A stretch of 64,000 nucleotides of DNA from Sphingobium scionense (GTDB lineage Bacteria > Pseudomonadota > Alphaproteobacteria > Sphingomonadales > Sphingomonadaceae), in assembly GCF_014197035.1 (NCBI RefSeq), contig NZ_JACIEU010000009.1, forward strand, positions 124,001 to 188,000, written 5' to 3'. The notes beneath the pieces are model-generated. The model made no database searches. It was not told the origin of the DNA and was given only the letters and a program-made list of their open reading frames with translations. Each line of letters opens with the position of its first letter. The stretch's first letter is position 1. Shown here one piece after another: positions 17,640 to 29,064 of this stretch. The position numbers were made by a program, and so were the translations under genes.

Positions 17640-18748
17640 CCAGTGTCATCGCCCGTTACGACGCGCTGGTCGCGGCTGGTGAATTGCGGCCCGACCCGGA
17701 CCAGCGCGCCGCCGCTTTGCGACTCGATCAGCTTCAGCATGATCTGGAAGCGACGCCGGCGCGCGGATCGACGCTATGGAAGCTGCTGCGCAAGCAGCCC
17801 GAGCCGCCGCGGGGCCTCTACATGTGGGGCGGGGTCGGGCGCGGCAAGTCGATGCTGATGGACCTGTTCTTCGACACGGTTCAAGTCCAGCGCAAGAAGC
17901 GCGCCCATTTCCATGAATTCATGCTCGACGTGCATGCGCGTCTGGCCGAGGCGCGCAAGTCGGAAACCGGTGATCCGATCCCGCCCGTGGTCGAGTCGCT
18001 GGCGGAAGAGGCGCGGTTGCTCTGCTTCGACGAGATGGTCGTCAACAATATGGCCGACGCGGCGATCATGTCGCGGCTGTTCACCGGCCTGCTGGAAAAG
18101 CGGGTGACGATCGTCACCACCTCCAACCGCGCGCCGGACGAACTCTACAAGAATGGCCTCAATCGTCAGCTCTTCCTGCCCTTCATCGACCTTATCAAGG
18201 TGAAGCTGGACGTGATGACGCTGAATGGTCCGGTCGATTATCGCCGCGACCGTCTGGGCGACTCGAAGCTGTGGCATGTGCCCAATGGGCCGGAGGCAAC
18301 CAGGGCGCTGTCGGAGGCCTTTTTCCGCCTGACCGACTTTTCGGTCGAGGATCGGGCCAAGGTGCCCTCGGAGGAGATCGTCGTTCAGGGCGGGCGCACC
18401 ATGCATGTGCCCAAGAGCCTGAAGGGTGTCGCCGTCTTCTCCTTCAAGCGGCTTTGCGCCGAGGCGCGGGGCGCCCCGGACTATCTGGCGATCGCGCGCA
18501 AATATCATACGGTCATCATCGTCGGCATTCCGGTGCTGGGGCCGGAGAAGCGCAACGAGGCGGCGCGTTTCGTCACGCTGATCGACTCGCTCTACGAATA
18601 TAAGGTCAAATTGCTCGCTTCGGCCGACGCCGAGCCGATGCGGCTCTATCCCGAAGGGGATGGCGCGTTCGAATTCGAGCGGACCGTGTCGCGGCTGATG
18701 GAAATGCAGTCCGACGATTATCTGGCGCTGGGCCACGGCCCCAAATAA
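17636..18748 (+). CDS. zapE: Cell division protein ZapE (AFG1-like ATPase)
   Basis: A 370-residue AAA-type ATPase. Walker A is GGVGRGKSMLMD (about residues 62-73) and Walker B is LLCFDEMVV (about 125). In E. coli ZapE associates with the divisome and affects FtsZ under stress; the mitochondrial homologue AFG1/LACE1 helps complex IV turnover. It starts with GTG at 17636, overlapping the thioesterase stop. It is often found next to TCA-cycle genes in alphaproteobacteria, as here between sdhB and mdh. Length and motifs are normal. Confidence 0.92.
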   Translation: MTSVIARYDALVAAGELRPDPDQRAAALRLDQLQHDLEATPARGSTLWKLLRKQPEPPRGLYMWGGVGRGKSMLMDLFFDTVQVQRKKRAHFHEFMLDVHARLAEARKSETGDPIPPVVESLAEEARLLCFDEMVVNNMADAAIMSRLFTGLLEKRVTIVTTSNRAPDELYKNGLNRQLFLPFIDLIKVKLDVMTLNGPVDYRRDRLGDSKLWHVPNGPEATRALSEAFFRLTDFSVEDRAKVPSEEIVVQGGRTMHVPKSLKGVAVFSFKRLCAEARGAPDYLAIARKYHTVIIVGIPVLGPEKRNEAARFVTLIDSLYEYKVKLLASADAEPMRLYPEGDGAFEFERTVSRLMEMQSDDYLALGHGPK

Positions 18749-18828
18749 GCGCGGCGCAGCCCGTCGCGCGCGCCTTTCGGCCCATCGCCGCTTGCGTCGG
18801 CGTTCATCAGGGCGCAACTTTCTTTCGG

Positions 18829-18867
18829 AAAAACAGGCCGGATGCTTCCACATGGGAAGCATCCGGC
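18829..18867 (-). terminator. Orphan Rho-independent terminator on the minus strand
   Basis: Perfect 13-bp stem GCCGGATGCTTCC / GGAAGCATCCGGC with a five-base loop, followed on the minus strand by CTGTTTTT. On the plus strand the base run after the stem is not T-rich, so it is not a good terminator for zapE. Confidence 0.7.
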
Positions 18868-18927
18868 AGGATACCGCTGCAGGGAAGGCTCTAGGTCCAG
18901 GGTAGGAGACCAGAGCGACAGGGTGTG
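18829..18927 (-). ncRNA. Candidate small RNA antisense-oriented upstream of mdh
   Basis: The 315-base zapE-mdh gap contains an orphan terminator on the minus strand with no gene before it. Upstream of it, still on the minus strand, is a hairpin (18888-18916; arms GCTCTGGTC and GACC-AGAGC with one bulge) whose ten-base loop is UCCUACCCUG, then a linker with CUUCCCUG. A weak promoter, TTGCAA and TAGAGG 17 bases apart, would start the RNA near 18927, giving about 99 nucleotides. The whole shape (C/U-rich loop, linker, terminator) fits a trans-acting sRNA. No Rfam family is recognised by eye. No expression evidence. Confidence 0.5.
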
Positions 18928-18946
18928 AAAAAGCCTCTAATGCAAC

Positions 18947-18962
18947 TGCGAATGAATTGCAA
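18947..18962 (-). promoter_or_regulatory. 16-bp dyad over the -35 of the candidate sRNA and upstream of mdh
   Basis: Read on the minus strand the site is TTGCAATTCATTCGCA, whose first six bases are the proposed -35 of the sRNA. It matches the bfd site (60139-60154) at 13 of 16 positions. A second dyad, GCAAA-N5-TTTGC at 18959-18973, overlaps it. The same element lies about 100 bases upstream of the mdh ATG on the other side. Confidence 0.5.
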
Positions 18963-19057
18963 AGATAATTTGCCGCATGGGGCTTTGTTTGGTTGAAACC
19001 CCCACAATATGGGCGTAGGCGCACTGGCAATTCCAGAGTTCACATCTTGGAGGATGA

Positions 19058-20026
<969 letters not shown>

Positions 20027-20045
20027 GCCTGCCAGCTTGCACCGT

Positions 20046-20078
20046 CCCGTTCCAGGTAAGTGCGCAGCCTGGGACGGG
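20046..20078 (+). terminator. Hairpin between mdh and sucD
   Basis: Stem CCCGTTCCAGG / CCTGGGACGGG (one wobble) with an 11-base loop, followed by TCGCTTTAG. The short T run suggests partial termination or an RNA processing site rather than a full stop. Confidence 0.35.
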
Positions 20079-20125
20079 TCGCTTTAGACCCAAGTGCCAC
20101 GTCCACAGAGGATAAAGGGACACAT

Positions 20126-21010
20126 ATGTCCATTCTGGTGAACAAGAACACCAAGGTCATCACCCAGGGTATGACCGGTGCCACCGGCACCTTCCACACC
20201 GAAACCGCTCTTGCCTATGGCACGCAGATGGTTGGCGGCGTGACCCCCGGCAAGGGCGGCACGACCCACATCGGTCTGCCGATGTTCGACACCGTTGCCG
20301 AAGCCAAGTCGAAGACCGGCGCCGACGCTTCGGTCATCTATGTTCCGCCGCCGTTCGCGGCCGACTCGATCCTGGAAGCGATCGATGCCGAAATCCCGCT
20401 GATCGTCGCGATCACCGAAGGCATTCCGGTTCTGGACATGGTCAAGGTGAAGCGCGCCCTGTCGGGTTCGAAGTCGCGCCTGATCGGCCCGAACTGCCCC
20501 GGCCTGCTGACCCCCGGCGAATGCAAGATCGGCATCATGCCTGGCAACATCTTCTCGAAGGGTTCGGTCGGCGTCGTGTCGCGTTCGGGCACCCTTACCT
20601 ATGAAGCCGTGTTCCAGACCACCAATGCGGGCCTGGGCCAGACCACGGCTGTCGGCATCGGCGGTGACCCGGTCAACGGCACCAACTTCATCGACGTGCT
20701 GGAACTGTTCCTGGCCGACGACGCGACCGAGTCGATCATCATGATCGGTGAAATCGGCGGCGACGCGGAAGAGCAGGCTGCCCAGTTCCTGATCGACGAG
20801 GCCAAGCGTGGCCGCAAGAAGCCGATGGCCGGCTTCATCGCTGGTCGCACGGCGCCTCCGGGCCGCCGCATGGGCCATGCCGGCGCGATCGTGTCGGGCG
20901 GCAAGGGCGACGCGGAAAGCAAGATCGCGGCAATGGAAGCAGCCGGCATCAAGGTCGCTGCCAGCCCGAGCCTGCTGGGCGAGACCCTGCTGGAAGTGCT
21001 CAAGGGCTAA
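20126..21010 (+). CDS. sucD: Succinyl-CoA synthetase (ligase) subunit alpha
   Basis: A 294-residue alpha subunit, which binds CoA and carries the phosphohistidine that links succinyl-CoA cleavage to NDP phosphorylation. The CoA-binding region begins [13 protein letters not shown], and the phosphohistidine lies in [13 protein letters not shown]. The ATG at 20126 follows GATAAAGGGAC; the longer in-frame start lacks support. The beta subunit gene sucC, usually just upstream, is absent from the window, so it must be encoded elsewhere. Confidence 0.97.
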   Translation: MSILVNKNTKVITQGMTGATGTFHTETALAYGTQMVGGVTPGKGGTTHIGLPMFDTVAEAKSKTGADASVIYVPPPFAADSILEAIDAEIPLIVAITEGIPVLDMVKVKRALSGSKSRLIGPNCPGLLTPGECKIGIMPGNIFSKGSVGVVSRSGTLTYEAVFQTTNAGLGQTTAVGIGGDPVNGTNFIDVLELFLADDATESIIMIGEIGGDAEEQAAQFLIDEAKRGRKKPMAGFIAGRTAPPGRRMGHAGAIVSGGKGDAESKIAAMEAAGIKVAASPSLLGETLLEVLKG

Positions 21011-21031
21011 AAGCCACTATAAATAGGAAAC

Positions 21032-21055
21032 GCGGCCGGGCTGCACCCCGGCCGC
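21032..21055 (+). terminator. Hairpin between sucD and sucA
   Basis: Stem GCGGCCGGG / CCCGGCCGC with a six-base loop, followed by ACTTTCCC. Very stable but with few T residues, so it may attenuate rather than end transcription into sucA. Confidence 0.4.
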
Positions 21056-21102
21056 ACTTTCCCGCTCCGCGACTGCACGCGGCTGTGATGGGACGGAAGA
21101 CG

Positions 21103-23898
21103 ATGGGTTACGAGAACCAGGATTTCGAGATCGAACAGGGGCCGAGCTGGGCGCGCCCCAACTGGCCGTTGGCGGACACCGACGACCTGACCGGGGCGAT
21201 GGACCCGACGCAGATGCAGGTGGCCGTGAAGGCCGCTGCCAAGGCGCAGGGTGCCGCTGTTTCCGAGGCCGATATCGCATCGGCCGCCGAGGATGCAATC
21301 CGCGCGCAGATGCTGATCCGCACATATCGCGTGCGCGGTCATCTGGCCGCCAACCTCGATCCGCTGGGCCTGGCCAAGCGTGACCTGCCGGCGGACCTTA
21401 CCCCGGAATATCATGGCCTGACCGATGCGTCGAAGAAGGTCTTCCTGGGCGGTACGCTGGGCCTGCAATATGCGACCGTCGCGGAGATCGTCGCGATCCT
21501 GCGCCGCAATTATTGCGGCAATGTCGGCCTTGAGTACATGCACATCGCCGACGTCGAAGAGCGCCGCTTCCTGCAGGAGCGCCTGGAAGGCAAGGACAAG
21601 GAAATCCACTTCACGCCCGAGGGCAAGAAGGCGATCCTGGCCAAGGTCATTCAGGGCGAGCAGTATGAGAAGTTCCTGGGCCGCAAATATGTCGGCACCA
21701 AGCGCTTCGGCCTCGACGGTGGCGAGTCCATGATCCCCGCGCTCGAAGCGGTCATCAAATATGGTGGCGCCTCGGGCGTGCGCGAGATCGTGTTCGGCAT
21801 GGCCCACCGCGGCCGCCTGAACGTCCTCGCCAATGTCATGGCCAAGGGCTTCCGCGTCATCTTCCATGAATTCTCGGGCGGCACCGCCAACCCCGAAGAC
21901 GTGGGTGGCTCGGGCGACGTGAAATATCACCTCGGCACCTCGACCGACCGCGAGTTCGACGGCGTCAAGGTCCACATGTCGCTGGTTCCCAACCCGTCGC
22001 ACCTGGAAACCGTCGATCCGGTTGTGCTGGGCAAGGTTCGCGCGCAGCAGACCTTCCGCGATGACCTCACCAAGCATGAGCAGGTTCTGCCGGTGCTGAT
22101 CCACGGCGACGCGGCCTTTGCTGGCCAGGGCATCGTATGGGAATGCCTGGGCTTCTCGGGCGTCAGCGGCTACAACACCGGCGGCTGCGTCCACTTCATC
22201 ATCAACAACCAGATCGGCTTCACCACCAGCCCGCAATTCTCGCGCGGCTCGCCCTATCCGTCGGACGTGGCGAAGGGTGTTCAGGCGCCGATCCTGCACG
22301 TCAACGGTGACGATCCCGAAGCGGTGACCTTCGCGACCAAGCTGGCGATGGAATATCGCCAGACCTTCCACCGCGATGTCGTGGTCGACATGTGGTGCTA
22401 TCGCCGCTTCGGCCATAACGAAGGCGACGAGCCGGGCTTCACCCAGCCGCTGATGTACAAGGAAATCCGCCAGCATCCGCCGGTCAGCGACATTTATGCC
22501 GCGCGCCTGAAGGCGGAAGGCGTGGTGGACGATGCGTTCGTCACCGGTTCGACCGACGAGTTCGTTGCCCATCTGGAAGACGAGTTCGAAGCGGCCAAGA
22601 GCTACAAGGCCAACAAGGCCGACTGGTTTGCCGGGCGCTGGTCGGGCCTGCACAAGCCGGCCGATGCCGAAACCGCGCGCCAGAGCGTGGAGTCGGCGAT
22701 CAACCAGAAGCTGTTCGACGGCCTGGGCCGCACGCTGACCACGGTTCCCGAAGGTCATAACGTCCACAAGACGCTGAAGCGCGTGCTGGACGCCAAGGCC
22801 GAGATGTTCAAGTCGGGCGCCAATTTCGACTGGGCGACTGGTGAGGCGCTGGCCTTTGGCTCGCTCCTGTCGGAAGGCTACGGCGTTCGCCTGTCGGGTC
22901 AGGACTCGGGGCGCGGCACTTTCAGCCAGCGTCACGCGGTCTGGACCGACCAGGACACCGAAGCGAAGTATATCCCGCTTGCGACCGTGCCGCACGGCCG
23001 TTTCGAGGTGCTGGACTCGCCTTTGTCCGAATATGGCGTGCTGGGCTTCGAATATGGTTTCGCCCTGGCGGACCCGAAGAGCCTGGTGATCTGGGAAGCG
23101 CAGTTCGGCGATTTCGCCAACGGTGCGCAGATCATCTTCGACCAGTATATCGCTTCGTCGGAAACCAAGTGGCTGCGGTCCAACGGCCTCGTCTGCCTGT
23201 TGCCGCACGGCTATGAAGGCCAAGGCCCCGAGCATAGCTCGGCGCGTCTGGAACGCTATCTGCAGCTGTGCGCCGAAGGCAATATCCAGGTCGCGAACAT
23301 CACGACCCCGGCCAACTACTTCCACGCGCTGCGTCGCCAGATGCTGCGGCCTTTCCGCAAGCCGCTCATCATCATGGCGCCCAAGTCGCTGCTGCGTCAC
23401 AAGGGGGCCGTCAGCAAGGCCGAGGACTTCCTGGGCGAAACGCACTTCAAGCGCATCCTGTCGGACCCCAACGGGTCGGCCGACAAGGACACCAAGCGCC
23501 TGGTGCTCTGCTCGGGCAAGGTCTTCTACGACCTGATGGACGCCCGCGACGCCGCCGGCGACGCCAACACCCAGATCGTCCGTATCGAACAGATTTATCC
23601 GTTCGCGACCGACGCCCTGGCCACGCGCATCGAGCGCATGACCAATCTGGACGAGGTCGTCTGGTGTCAGGAAGAACCGCGCAACAACGGCGCCTGGTCC
23701 TTCGTTGAGCCCTATATCGAGGAAGCGCTGGCCAAGGCCGGCAAGGCGCCCAAGCGCGCCCGCTATGCCGGCCGCAAGGCATCGGCATCGCCTGCCACGG
23801 GCCTGGCCTCGCGCCATGTGTCCGAACAGGGCGCCCTCGTCGCCGATGCGCTGGGTCACAGCGTTCGTGAAGAAATCCGTCGCCAGAAGAAAGGCTGA
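21103..23898 (+). CDS. sucA: 2-oxoglutarate dehydrogenase E1 component
   Basis: A 931-residue thiamine diphosphate enzyme that decarboxylates 2-oxoglutarate and passes the succinyl group to the E2 lipoyl domain. The N-terminus [16 protein letters not shown] precedes the E2-binding segment; the active centre includes [22 protein letters not shown] and FGHNEGDEP; the C-terminal domain contains [12 protein letters not shown] and [15 protein letters not shown] chose ATG 21103 (after CGGAAG); ATG 21088 would add five residues. It is followed 8 bases later by sucB in the same operon. Confidence 0.97.
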   Translation: MGYENQDFEIEQGPSWARPNWPLADTDDLTGAMDPTQMQVAVKAAAKAQGAAVSEADIASAAEDAIRAQMLIRTYRVRGHLAANLDPLGLAKRDLPADLTPEYHGLTDASKKVFLGGTLGLQYATVAEIVAILRRNYCGNVGLEYMHIADVEERRFLQERLEGKDKEIHFTPEGKKAILAKVIQGEQYEKFLGRKYVGTKRFGLDGGESMIPALEAVIKYGGASGVREIVFGMAHRGRLNVLANVMAKGFRVIFHEFSGGTANPEDVGGSGDVKYHLGTSTDREFDGVKVHMSLVPNPSHLETVDPVVLGKVRAQQTFRDDLTKHEQVLPVLIHGDAAFAGQGIVWECLGFSGVSGYNTGGCVHFIINNQIGFTTSPQFSRGSPYPSDVAKGVQAPILHVNGDDPEAVTFATKLAMEYRQTFHRDVVVDMWCYRRFGHNEGDEPGFTQPLMYKEIRQHPPVSDIYAARLKAEGVVDDAFVTGSTDEFVAHLEDEFEAAKSYKANKADWFAGRWSGLHKPADAETARQSVESAINQKLFDGLGRTLTTVPEGHNVHKTLKRVLDAKAEMFKSGANFDWATGEALAFGSLLSEGYGVRLSGQDSGRGTFSQRHAVWTDQDTEAKYIPLATVPHGRFEVLDSPLSEYGVLGFEYGFALADPKSLVIWEAQFGDFANGAQIIFDQYIASSETKWLRSNGLVCLLPHGYEGQGPEHSSARLERYLQLCAEGNIQVANITTPANYFHALRRQMLRPFRKPLIIMAPKSLLRHKGAVSKAEDFLGETHFKRILSDPNGSADKDTKRLVLCSGKVFYDLMDARDAAGDANTQIVRIEQIYPFATDALATRIERMTNLDEVVWCQEEPRNNGAWSFVEPYIEEALAKAGKAPKRARYAGRKASASPATGLASRHVSEQGALVADALGHSVREEIRRQKKG

Positions 23899-23906
23899 GA
23901 AAGCAC

Positions 23907-25154
<1,248 letters not shown>

Positions 25155-25172
25155 TACTCACCGTTCAATATT

Positions 25173-25192
25173 GCCCCGGCTTCGGCCGGGGC
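25173..25192 (+). terminator. UUCG-capped hairpin between sucB and lpd
   Basis: Stem GCCCCGGC / GCCGGGGC closed by TTCG, a very stable tetraloop. There is no T run behind it, so it may protect the upstream mRNA end or moderate read-through into lpd. Confidence 0.4.
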
Positions 25193-25261
25193 GCCTCTTG
25201 CCCTTGATTTCGGGCGGAGGGATGCCAGTTTGGCTGGCATGACTGGAGAAGGGAAAACCCC

Positions 25262-26662
25262 ATGTCCGATTTCGATTATGACGTCCTGGTTATCGGTGCT
25301 GGCCCGGGCGGCTATGTCGCCGCGATCCGCGCGGCTCAGCTGGGCCTGAAGACCGCCTGCGCCGAAAGCCGCGAGACGCTGGGCGGCACCTGCCTCAATG
25401 TCGGCTGCATTCCCTCGAAGGCGCTGCTGCACGCTTCGGAACTCTATGACGAGGCCGCCAATGGCGCGCTCGCCAAGCTGGGCGTCAAGATCGACAAGAT
25501 GAGCCTGGACCTGCCCACGCTGCAGGGCCAGCGCGTCGATGCCGTCAAGGGCCTGACCGGCGGCGTCGAATTCCTGTTCAAGAAGAACAAGGTGACCTGG
25601 CTCAAGGGCCTGGCCAGCTTCACCGGCGCCAATACCGTCGAAGTGAATGGCGAGAAGGTGACGGCGAAGAACATCGTCATCGCCACCGGCTCTTCGGTCG
25701 CCCCGCTGCCCGGCGTGGCCGTGGACAATGCAGGCGGCAAGATCGTCGATTCGACCGGCGCGCTGGAACTGGACAAGGTTCCGGGTCACCTGGTCGTCGT
25801 CGGTGGCGGCGTGATCGGTCTGGAACTGGGTTCGGTCTGGAAGCGCCTGGGCGCGAAGGTCACCGTGGTCGAATATCTCGACCAGATCCTGCCCGGCATG
25901 GATGGCGAAGTCCGCAAGGAAGCCAACAAGATCTTCAAGAAGCAGGGCTTCGAATATAAGCTCGGCACCAAGGTGACCGGCGCCGAAGTCGGCAAGAAGG
26001 GCGTGACCCTGACCGTCGAACCTGCCGCTGGTGGAGAAGCCGAGAAGATCGAGGCGGATGTCGTCCTCGTGTCGATCGGCCGTCGTCCCAACACCGAGGG
26101 CCTGGGCCTCGACAAGATCGGCCTGGAGCTGAACGCGCGCGGCCAGATCGAGACCGATCATGAGTTCGGCACCAAGGTTCCGGGCGTCTGGGCGATCGGC
26201 GACGTCATCCCCGGCCCGATGCTGGCGCACAAGGCCGAGGACGAAGGCATTGCCGTCGCCGAGAATATCGCGGGCCTGACCGGCATCGTGAACCATGACG
26301 TGATCCCGAGCGTGGTCTACACCAAGCCGGAGATCGCGGGCGTGGGCCTGACCGAGGAAGCCGCCAAGGAAAAGGGCGCGATCAAGGTCGGCAAGTTCCC
26401 GATGCTGGCCAACAGCCGCGCCAAGACCAATCACGAGCCTGACGGCTTCGTGAAGATCATCGCCGACGCCGAAACCGACAAGGTGCTGGGCGTGTGGATC
26501 ATCGCCACCGTCGCCGGCACGATGATCGCTCAGGCGGCGCAGGCGATGGAATTCGGCGCGTCGAGCGAAGACATCGCTTACACCTGCCATGCGCATCCGA
26601 CGCATAGCGAAGCGATCAAGGAAGCGGCCATGGCCGTGCGGGGCAAGCCGATCCACATGTGA
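25262..26662 (+). CDS. lpd: Dihydrolipoyl dehydrogenase (E3)
   Basis: A 466-residue flavoprotein that reoxidises the lipoyl groups of 2-oxo acid dehydrogenases with NAD. The FAD-binding loop is IGAGPGGYVAA, the redox-active disulfide is in GGTCLNVGCIPSKALLH, the NAD-binding loop is VVGGGVIGLELGS, and the catalytic His-Glu pair is in CHAHPTHSEA. The ATG at 25262 follows a GGAGAAGGG site. It ends the suc operon and is followed by a strong terminator. It probably serves the 2-oxoglutarate complex encoded next to it, and may also serve pyruvate dehydrogenase. Confidence 0.97.
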   Translation: MSDFDYDVLVIGAGPGGYVAAIRAAQLGLKTACAESRETLGGTCLNVGCIPSKALLHASELYDEAANGALAKLGVKIDKMSLDLPTLQGQRVDAVKGLTGGVEFLFKKNKVTWLKGLASFTGANTVEVNGEKVTAKNIVIATGSSVAPLPGVAVDNAGGKIVDSTGALELDKVPGHLVVVGGGVIGLELGSVWKRLGAKVTVVEYLDQILPGMDGEVRKEANKIFKKQGFEYKLGTKVTGAEVGKKGVTLTVEPAAGGEAEKIEADVVLVSIGRRPNTEGLGLDKIGLELNARGQIETDHEFGTKVPGVWAIGDVIPGPMLAHKAEDEGIAVAENIAGLTGIVNHDVIPSVVYTKPEIAGVGLTEEAAKEKGAIKVGKFPMLANSRAKTNHEPDGFVKIIADAETDKVLGVWIIATVAGTMIAQAAQAMEFGASSEDIAYTCHAHPTHSEAIKEAAMAVRGKPIHM

Positions 26663-26692
26663 TCGACCGCGCTATCGCTGTTTAAGGGAAGG

Positions 26693-26723
26693 GGCCTCCG
26701 CCAAGCGGGGGCCTTTTTCTTTT
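26693..26723 (+). terminator. lpd operon terminator
   Basis: Stem GGCCTCCGC / GCGGGGGCC (one wobble), loop CAA, then TTTTTCTTTT: a classic Rho-independent terminator 30 bases past the lpd stop. Confidence 0.87.
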
Positions 26724-26756
26724 GGGGATAATCGTGCGTTCCGTTATCTCGCGGCG

Positions 26757-27032
26757 ATGAACCAATTCCCCTCCAGCCAGTCGGTGCCCTCGACCAACCC
26801 GGAACGGCTGTTCTTCGCGCTATGGATCATCTTTTCGGTGCTGACCGCGCTGGCCGACATCATCGCGATCGTCCGCCATCCCGAAATGACGCTGCAGATA
26901 TTGCCGCAGACGGCCTTGGGGCTGGCAGTGTGCCTGCCCTTCGGCGCGGTCGCCATCCTGCTGCGACGCCGACGGCTGAAAAAGCAGGCGGCGCGCAATG
27001 CCTTTCTTCAGGCGATGGCGCGGCTCGACTGA
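26757..27032 (+). CDS. Small membrane protein of unknown function
   Basis: A 91-residue protein with two predicted transmembrane helices (LFFALWIIFSVLTALADIIAIV and QTALGLAVCLPFGAVAILL) separated by about ten residues, and a basic cytoplasmic tail (RRRRLKKQAARN). I do not recognise a family. The ATG at 26757 is the first start after the lpd terminator; the frame upstream overlaps lpd and is not coding. Its last 25 bases overlap the end of the convergent diguanylate cyclase gene. Confidence 0.6.
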   Translation: MNQFPSSQSVPSTNPERLFFALWIIFSVLTALADIIAIVRHPEMTLQILPQTALGLAVCLPFGAVAILLRRRRLKKQAARNAFLQAMARLD

Positions 27033-28195
27033 GCATCGCCAGCCGGCGCCAGCGCGGGCCGAATGGCGACGCGGTTGCGGCCCTTGTCCTTCGCCTCATA
27101 GAGCGCGCTGTCGGCCCGTGCGATGGCGTCATGGATCGACCTGTCGGCGCGGTGCAGGCTGGTGAGGCCGAAGCTGGCGGTGAGCGGGCCGGGCAGGCCA
27201 AGCCGGCTTGCCGCCTGTTCGGCGAAACGCAGCCGGATCGCGTCGGCAATGCCGGTCGCCATGGCGGGATCGGCACCGGGCAGGAAGAGGATGAACTCCT
27301 CGCCGCCGAAGCGGGCAATGACGGCCTCGGCGGGGGCCAGCGCCCGCAGCGTATCGGCCAGCGCGACGATCACCCGGTCGCCCAGCCCATGGCCATGGGC
27401 GTCGTTGACCCGCTTGAAATGATCGATGTCGCAGGCGATCAGGCTGCCGCTGGCGTCGAGGCGCGCTACCGCGTCCTCGAACCCGCGCCGGTTGAGCAGG
27501 CCCGACAGCGGATCGACATGGGCATCGTGGCGATAGCGGGTGAGCACGTCCTGCATCGCCGCCGCCAGCGCGGCGAGCGCTAGGAACAACCCGAACATGC
27601 AGGCCAGCGCCTGCATCAGAAAGGCATATTGGCTGTCGCGGAACGCTACGCCGCCGGGCAGGGTGAAGGACACGCTGCTGCCGCGCAGCAGATTGTCGAG
27701 CGCCACCAGGGTGACGGCGGCATAGAGGGCGCGATCGGGCCAGCCGCGGAGTTGGCCACGGCCTGCGATCAGTGGAACGGAAATCAGCAGGAAGCAGCCG
27801 AAATCGGACGACACCAGTTCCAGCGGGACGATGTCATGCATCAGGGCGACGCTGCAGATCAGGATCGAGATGGCCCAGATGGCGATGCGCAGCCCCAGCA
27901 CCCAGTTGGGGCGCCAGCGCGTCAGCAGCGCCTGGCTGAACAGCAGGAAGCCGGTGGCAAAGGCGGTGTCGGCGACGATGCCCCACAGGTCAGTCGGCAG
28001 GAAGTCGAAGGCAACCGGCACGGCAAAGCCTGTGGCAACGCTGAAGAAGGCGCCGCTCCACCAGCCCGCTTCCCGCGCGCCCCATCCCCAGACGATGAGG
28101 AAGGCGACGCCGAAGCTGGCCATCATGATGGGCAGGAAGAAGGCGAAATTTTCACCCACGCAGCGCGACCGATCCTTTGTGCAGCATGACGGCAT
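27008..28195 (-). CDS. GGDEF-domain diguanylate cyclase with a multi-helix membrane sensor
   Basis: About 395 residues. The N-terminal half has roughly six transmembrane helices (from FFLPIMMASFGVAFLIVWGWG to LALAALAAAM) forming a membrane sensor. The C-terminal GGDEF domain (about 215-375) has the active motif ARFGGEEF and should make cyclic di-GMP from two GTP. The inhibitory RxxD I-site expected five residues before GGEEF is replaced by PAEA, so product inhibition may be lost. The start is uncertain: ATG 28195 lies inside a perfect palindrome, while GTG 28159, preceded by AAAGGAT, gives MGENFAFFLPIM and may be correct. Confidence 0.85.
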   Translation of the reverse strand: MPSCCTKDRSRCVGENFAFFLPIMMASFGVAFLIVWGWGAREAGWWSGAFFSVATGFAVPVAFDFLPTDLWGIVADTAFATGFLLFSQALLTRWRPNWVLGLRIAIWAISILICSVALMHDIVPLELVSSDFGCFLLISVPLIAGRGQLRGWPDRALYAAVTLVALDNLLRGSSVSFTLPGGVAFRDSQYAFLMQALACMFGLFLALAALAAAMQDVLTRYRHDAHVDPLSGLLNRRGFEDAVARLDASGSLIACDIDHFKRVNDAHGHGLGDRVIVALADTLRALAPAEAVIARFGGEEFILFLPGADPAMATGIADAIRLRFAEQAASRLGLPGPLTASFGLTSLHRADRSIHDAIARADSALYEAKDKGRNRVAIRPALAPAGDAQSSRAIA

Positions 28196-28228
28196 GACGT
28201 CACGTCATGCAGGAGCGCCATCCTGCAT
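28193..28228. promoter_or_regulatory. Two overlapping perfect palindromes upstream of the diguanylate cyclase gene
   Basis: CATGACGT-C-ACGTCATG at 28193-28209 and ATGCAGGA-GCGCCA-TCCTGCAT at 28207-28228. They lie in the probable promoter or leader of the diguanylate cyclase gene and could be operators or leader hairpins. No regulator is identified. Confidence 0.4.
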
Positions 28229-28302
28229 TTTCCGGTAAATGTCGATGGTTAAGAGAGCGTAACGGTTGCGACGGGCCGAGCGGGGAAAGTGCCTAACCTG
28301 GA

Positions 28303-29064
28303 TCAGAAGCGCGGCTTGCGCTTCTCGCGGAATGCCGCGACGCCTTCGGCAAAGTCAGGGTAGGTGAAGGCATCGCGGAACATCTCCAGCGTCACCATGT
28401 CGTCATCCGCCTGTCCGTCGAGGATGCGGCGGACCATCGCCTTGGACGCGCGCACGCTATGCTGGGCATTGGCGGCAATCTCGCGGGCCAGCGCTTCGGC
28501 GGCGGCCAGCGGATCGGCGGCGATCTCGTCGACCAGGCCGATGGCAAGGGCCGCCTCGGCATCGTGCAGCGTGCCGGTGAACAGGATGCGCTTGGCCCGT
28601 GCCGGCCCGACCAGATCGACCAGCAGGCGGGTGTCGAACAGCGAATAGACGATGCCAAGCTTCGCCGGCGTGATCCCCAGCCGCGCGGCGGGGGCGGCGA
28701 TGCGCAGGTCGCAGGCGATCGCCAGCCCGCATCCGCCGCCGACGCAATCGCCATCGATTGCCGCGATCACCGGCTTTTCGGCATGGGCCAGCGCATATTG
28801 GGTGGAGCGGATCGCGGCCTGGTTGGCGGCGCGCCAGTCGGCATCGCCCGAACAGGCGGCAAATTCGTTGATGTCGGCACCCGCGCAGAACAGGCCGGGC
28901 GTCGCCGAAGCGAGGATCAGCACGCGGATGTCCGCATCGGCCATGGCATCGGCGACCAGATGCGGCAGCGCTTCCCACATCGCCTGGGTCATGGCGTTGC
29001 GGCGATCGGCCCGGTCGATCAGCAGCCGGGCGACCGCGCCGTCCCGCTCCAAGCGCAAGGTCAT
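28303..29064 (-). CDS. Enoyl-CoA hydratase/isomerase family protein
   Basis: A 253-residue crotonase-fold protein. The oxyanion-hole residues are in FCAGADINEFA and in GDCVGGGCGLAIACDLRIAA; a catalytic glutamate candidate is in the region after LGITPAKLGIVYS. Crotonases hydrate, isomerise or cleave acyl-CoA; the substrate is unknown. The ATG at 29064 overlaps the stop of the upstream phosphatase gene by four bases, so it is translated with it. The pairing with gph looks like operon packing, with no obvious metabolic link. Confidence 0.85.
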   Translation of the reverse strand: MTLRLERDGAVARLLIDRADRRNAMTQAMWEALPHLVADAMADADIRVLILASATPGLFCAGADINEFAACSGDADWRAANQAAIRSTQYALAHAEKPVIAAIDGDCVGGGCGLAIACDLRIAAPAARLGITPAKLGIVYSLFDTRLLVDLVGPARAKRILFTGTLHDAEAALAIGLVDEIAADPLAAAEALAREIAANAQHSVRASKAMVRRILDGQADDDMVTLEMFRDAFTYPDFAEGVAAFREKRKPRF

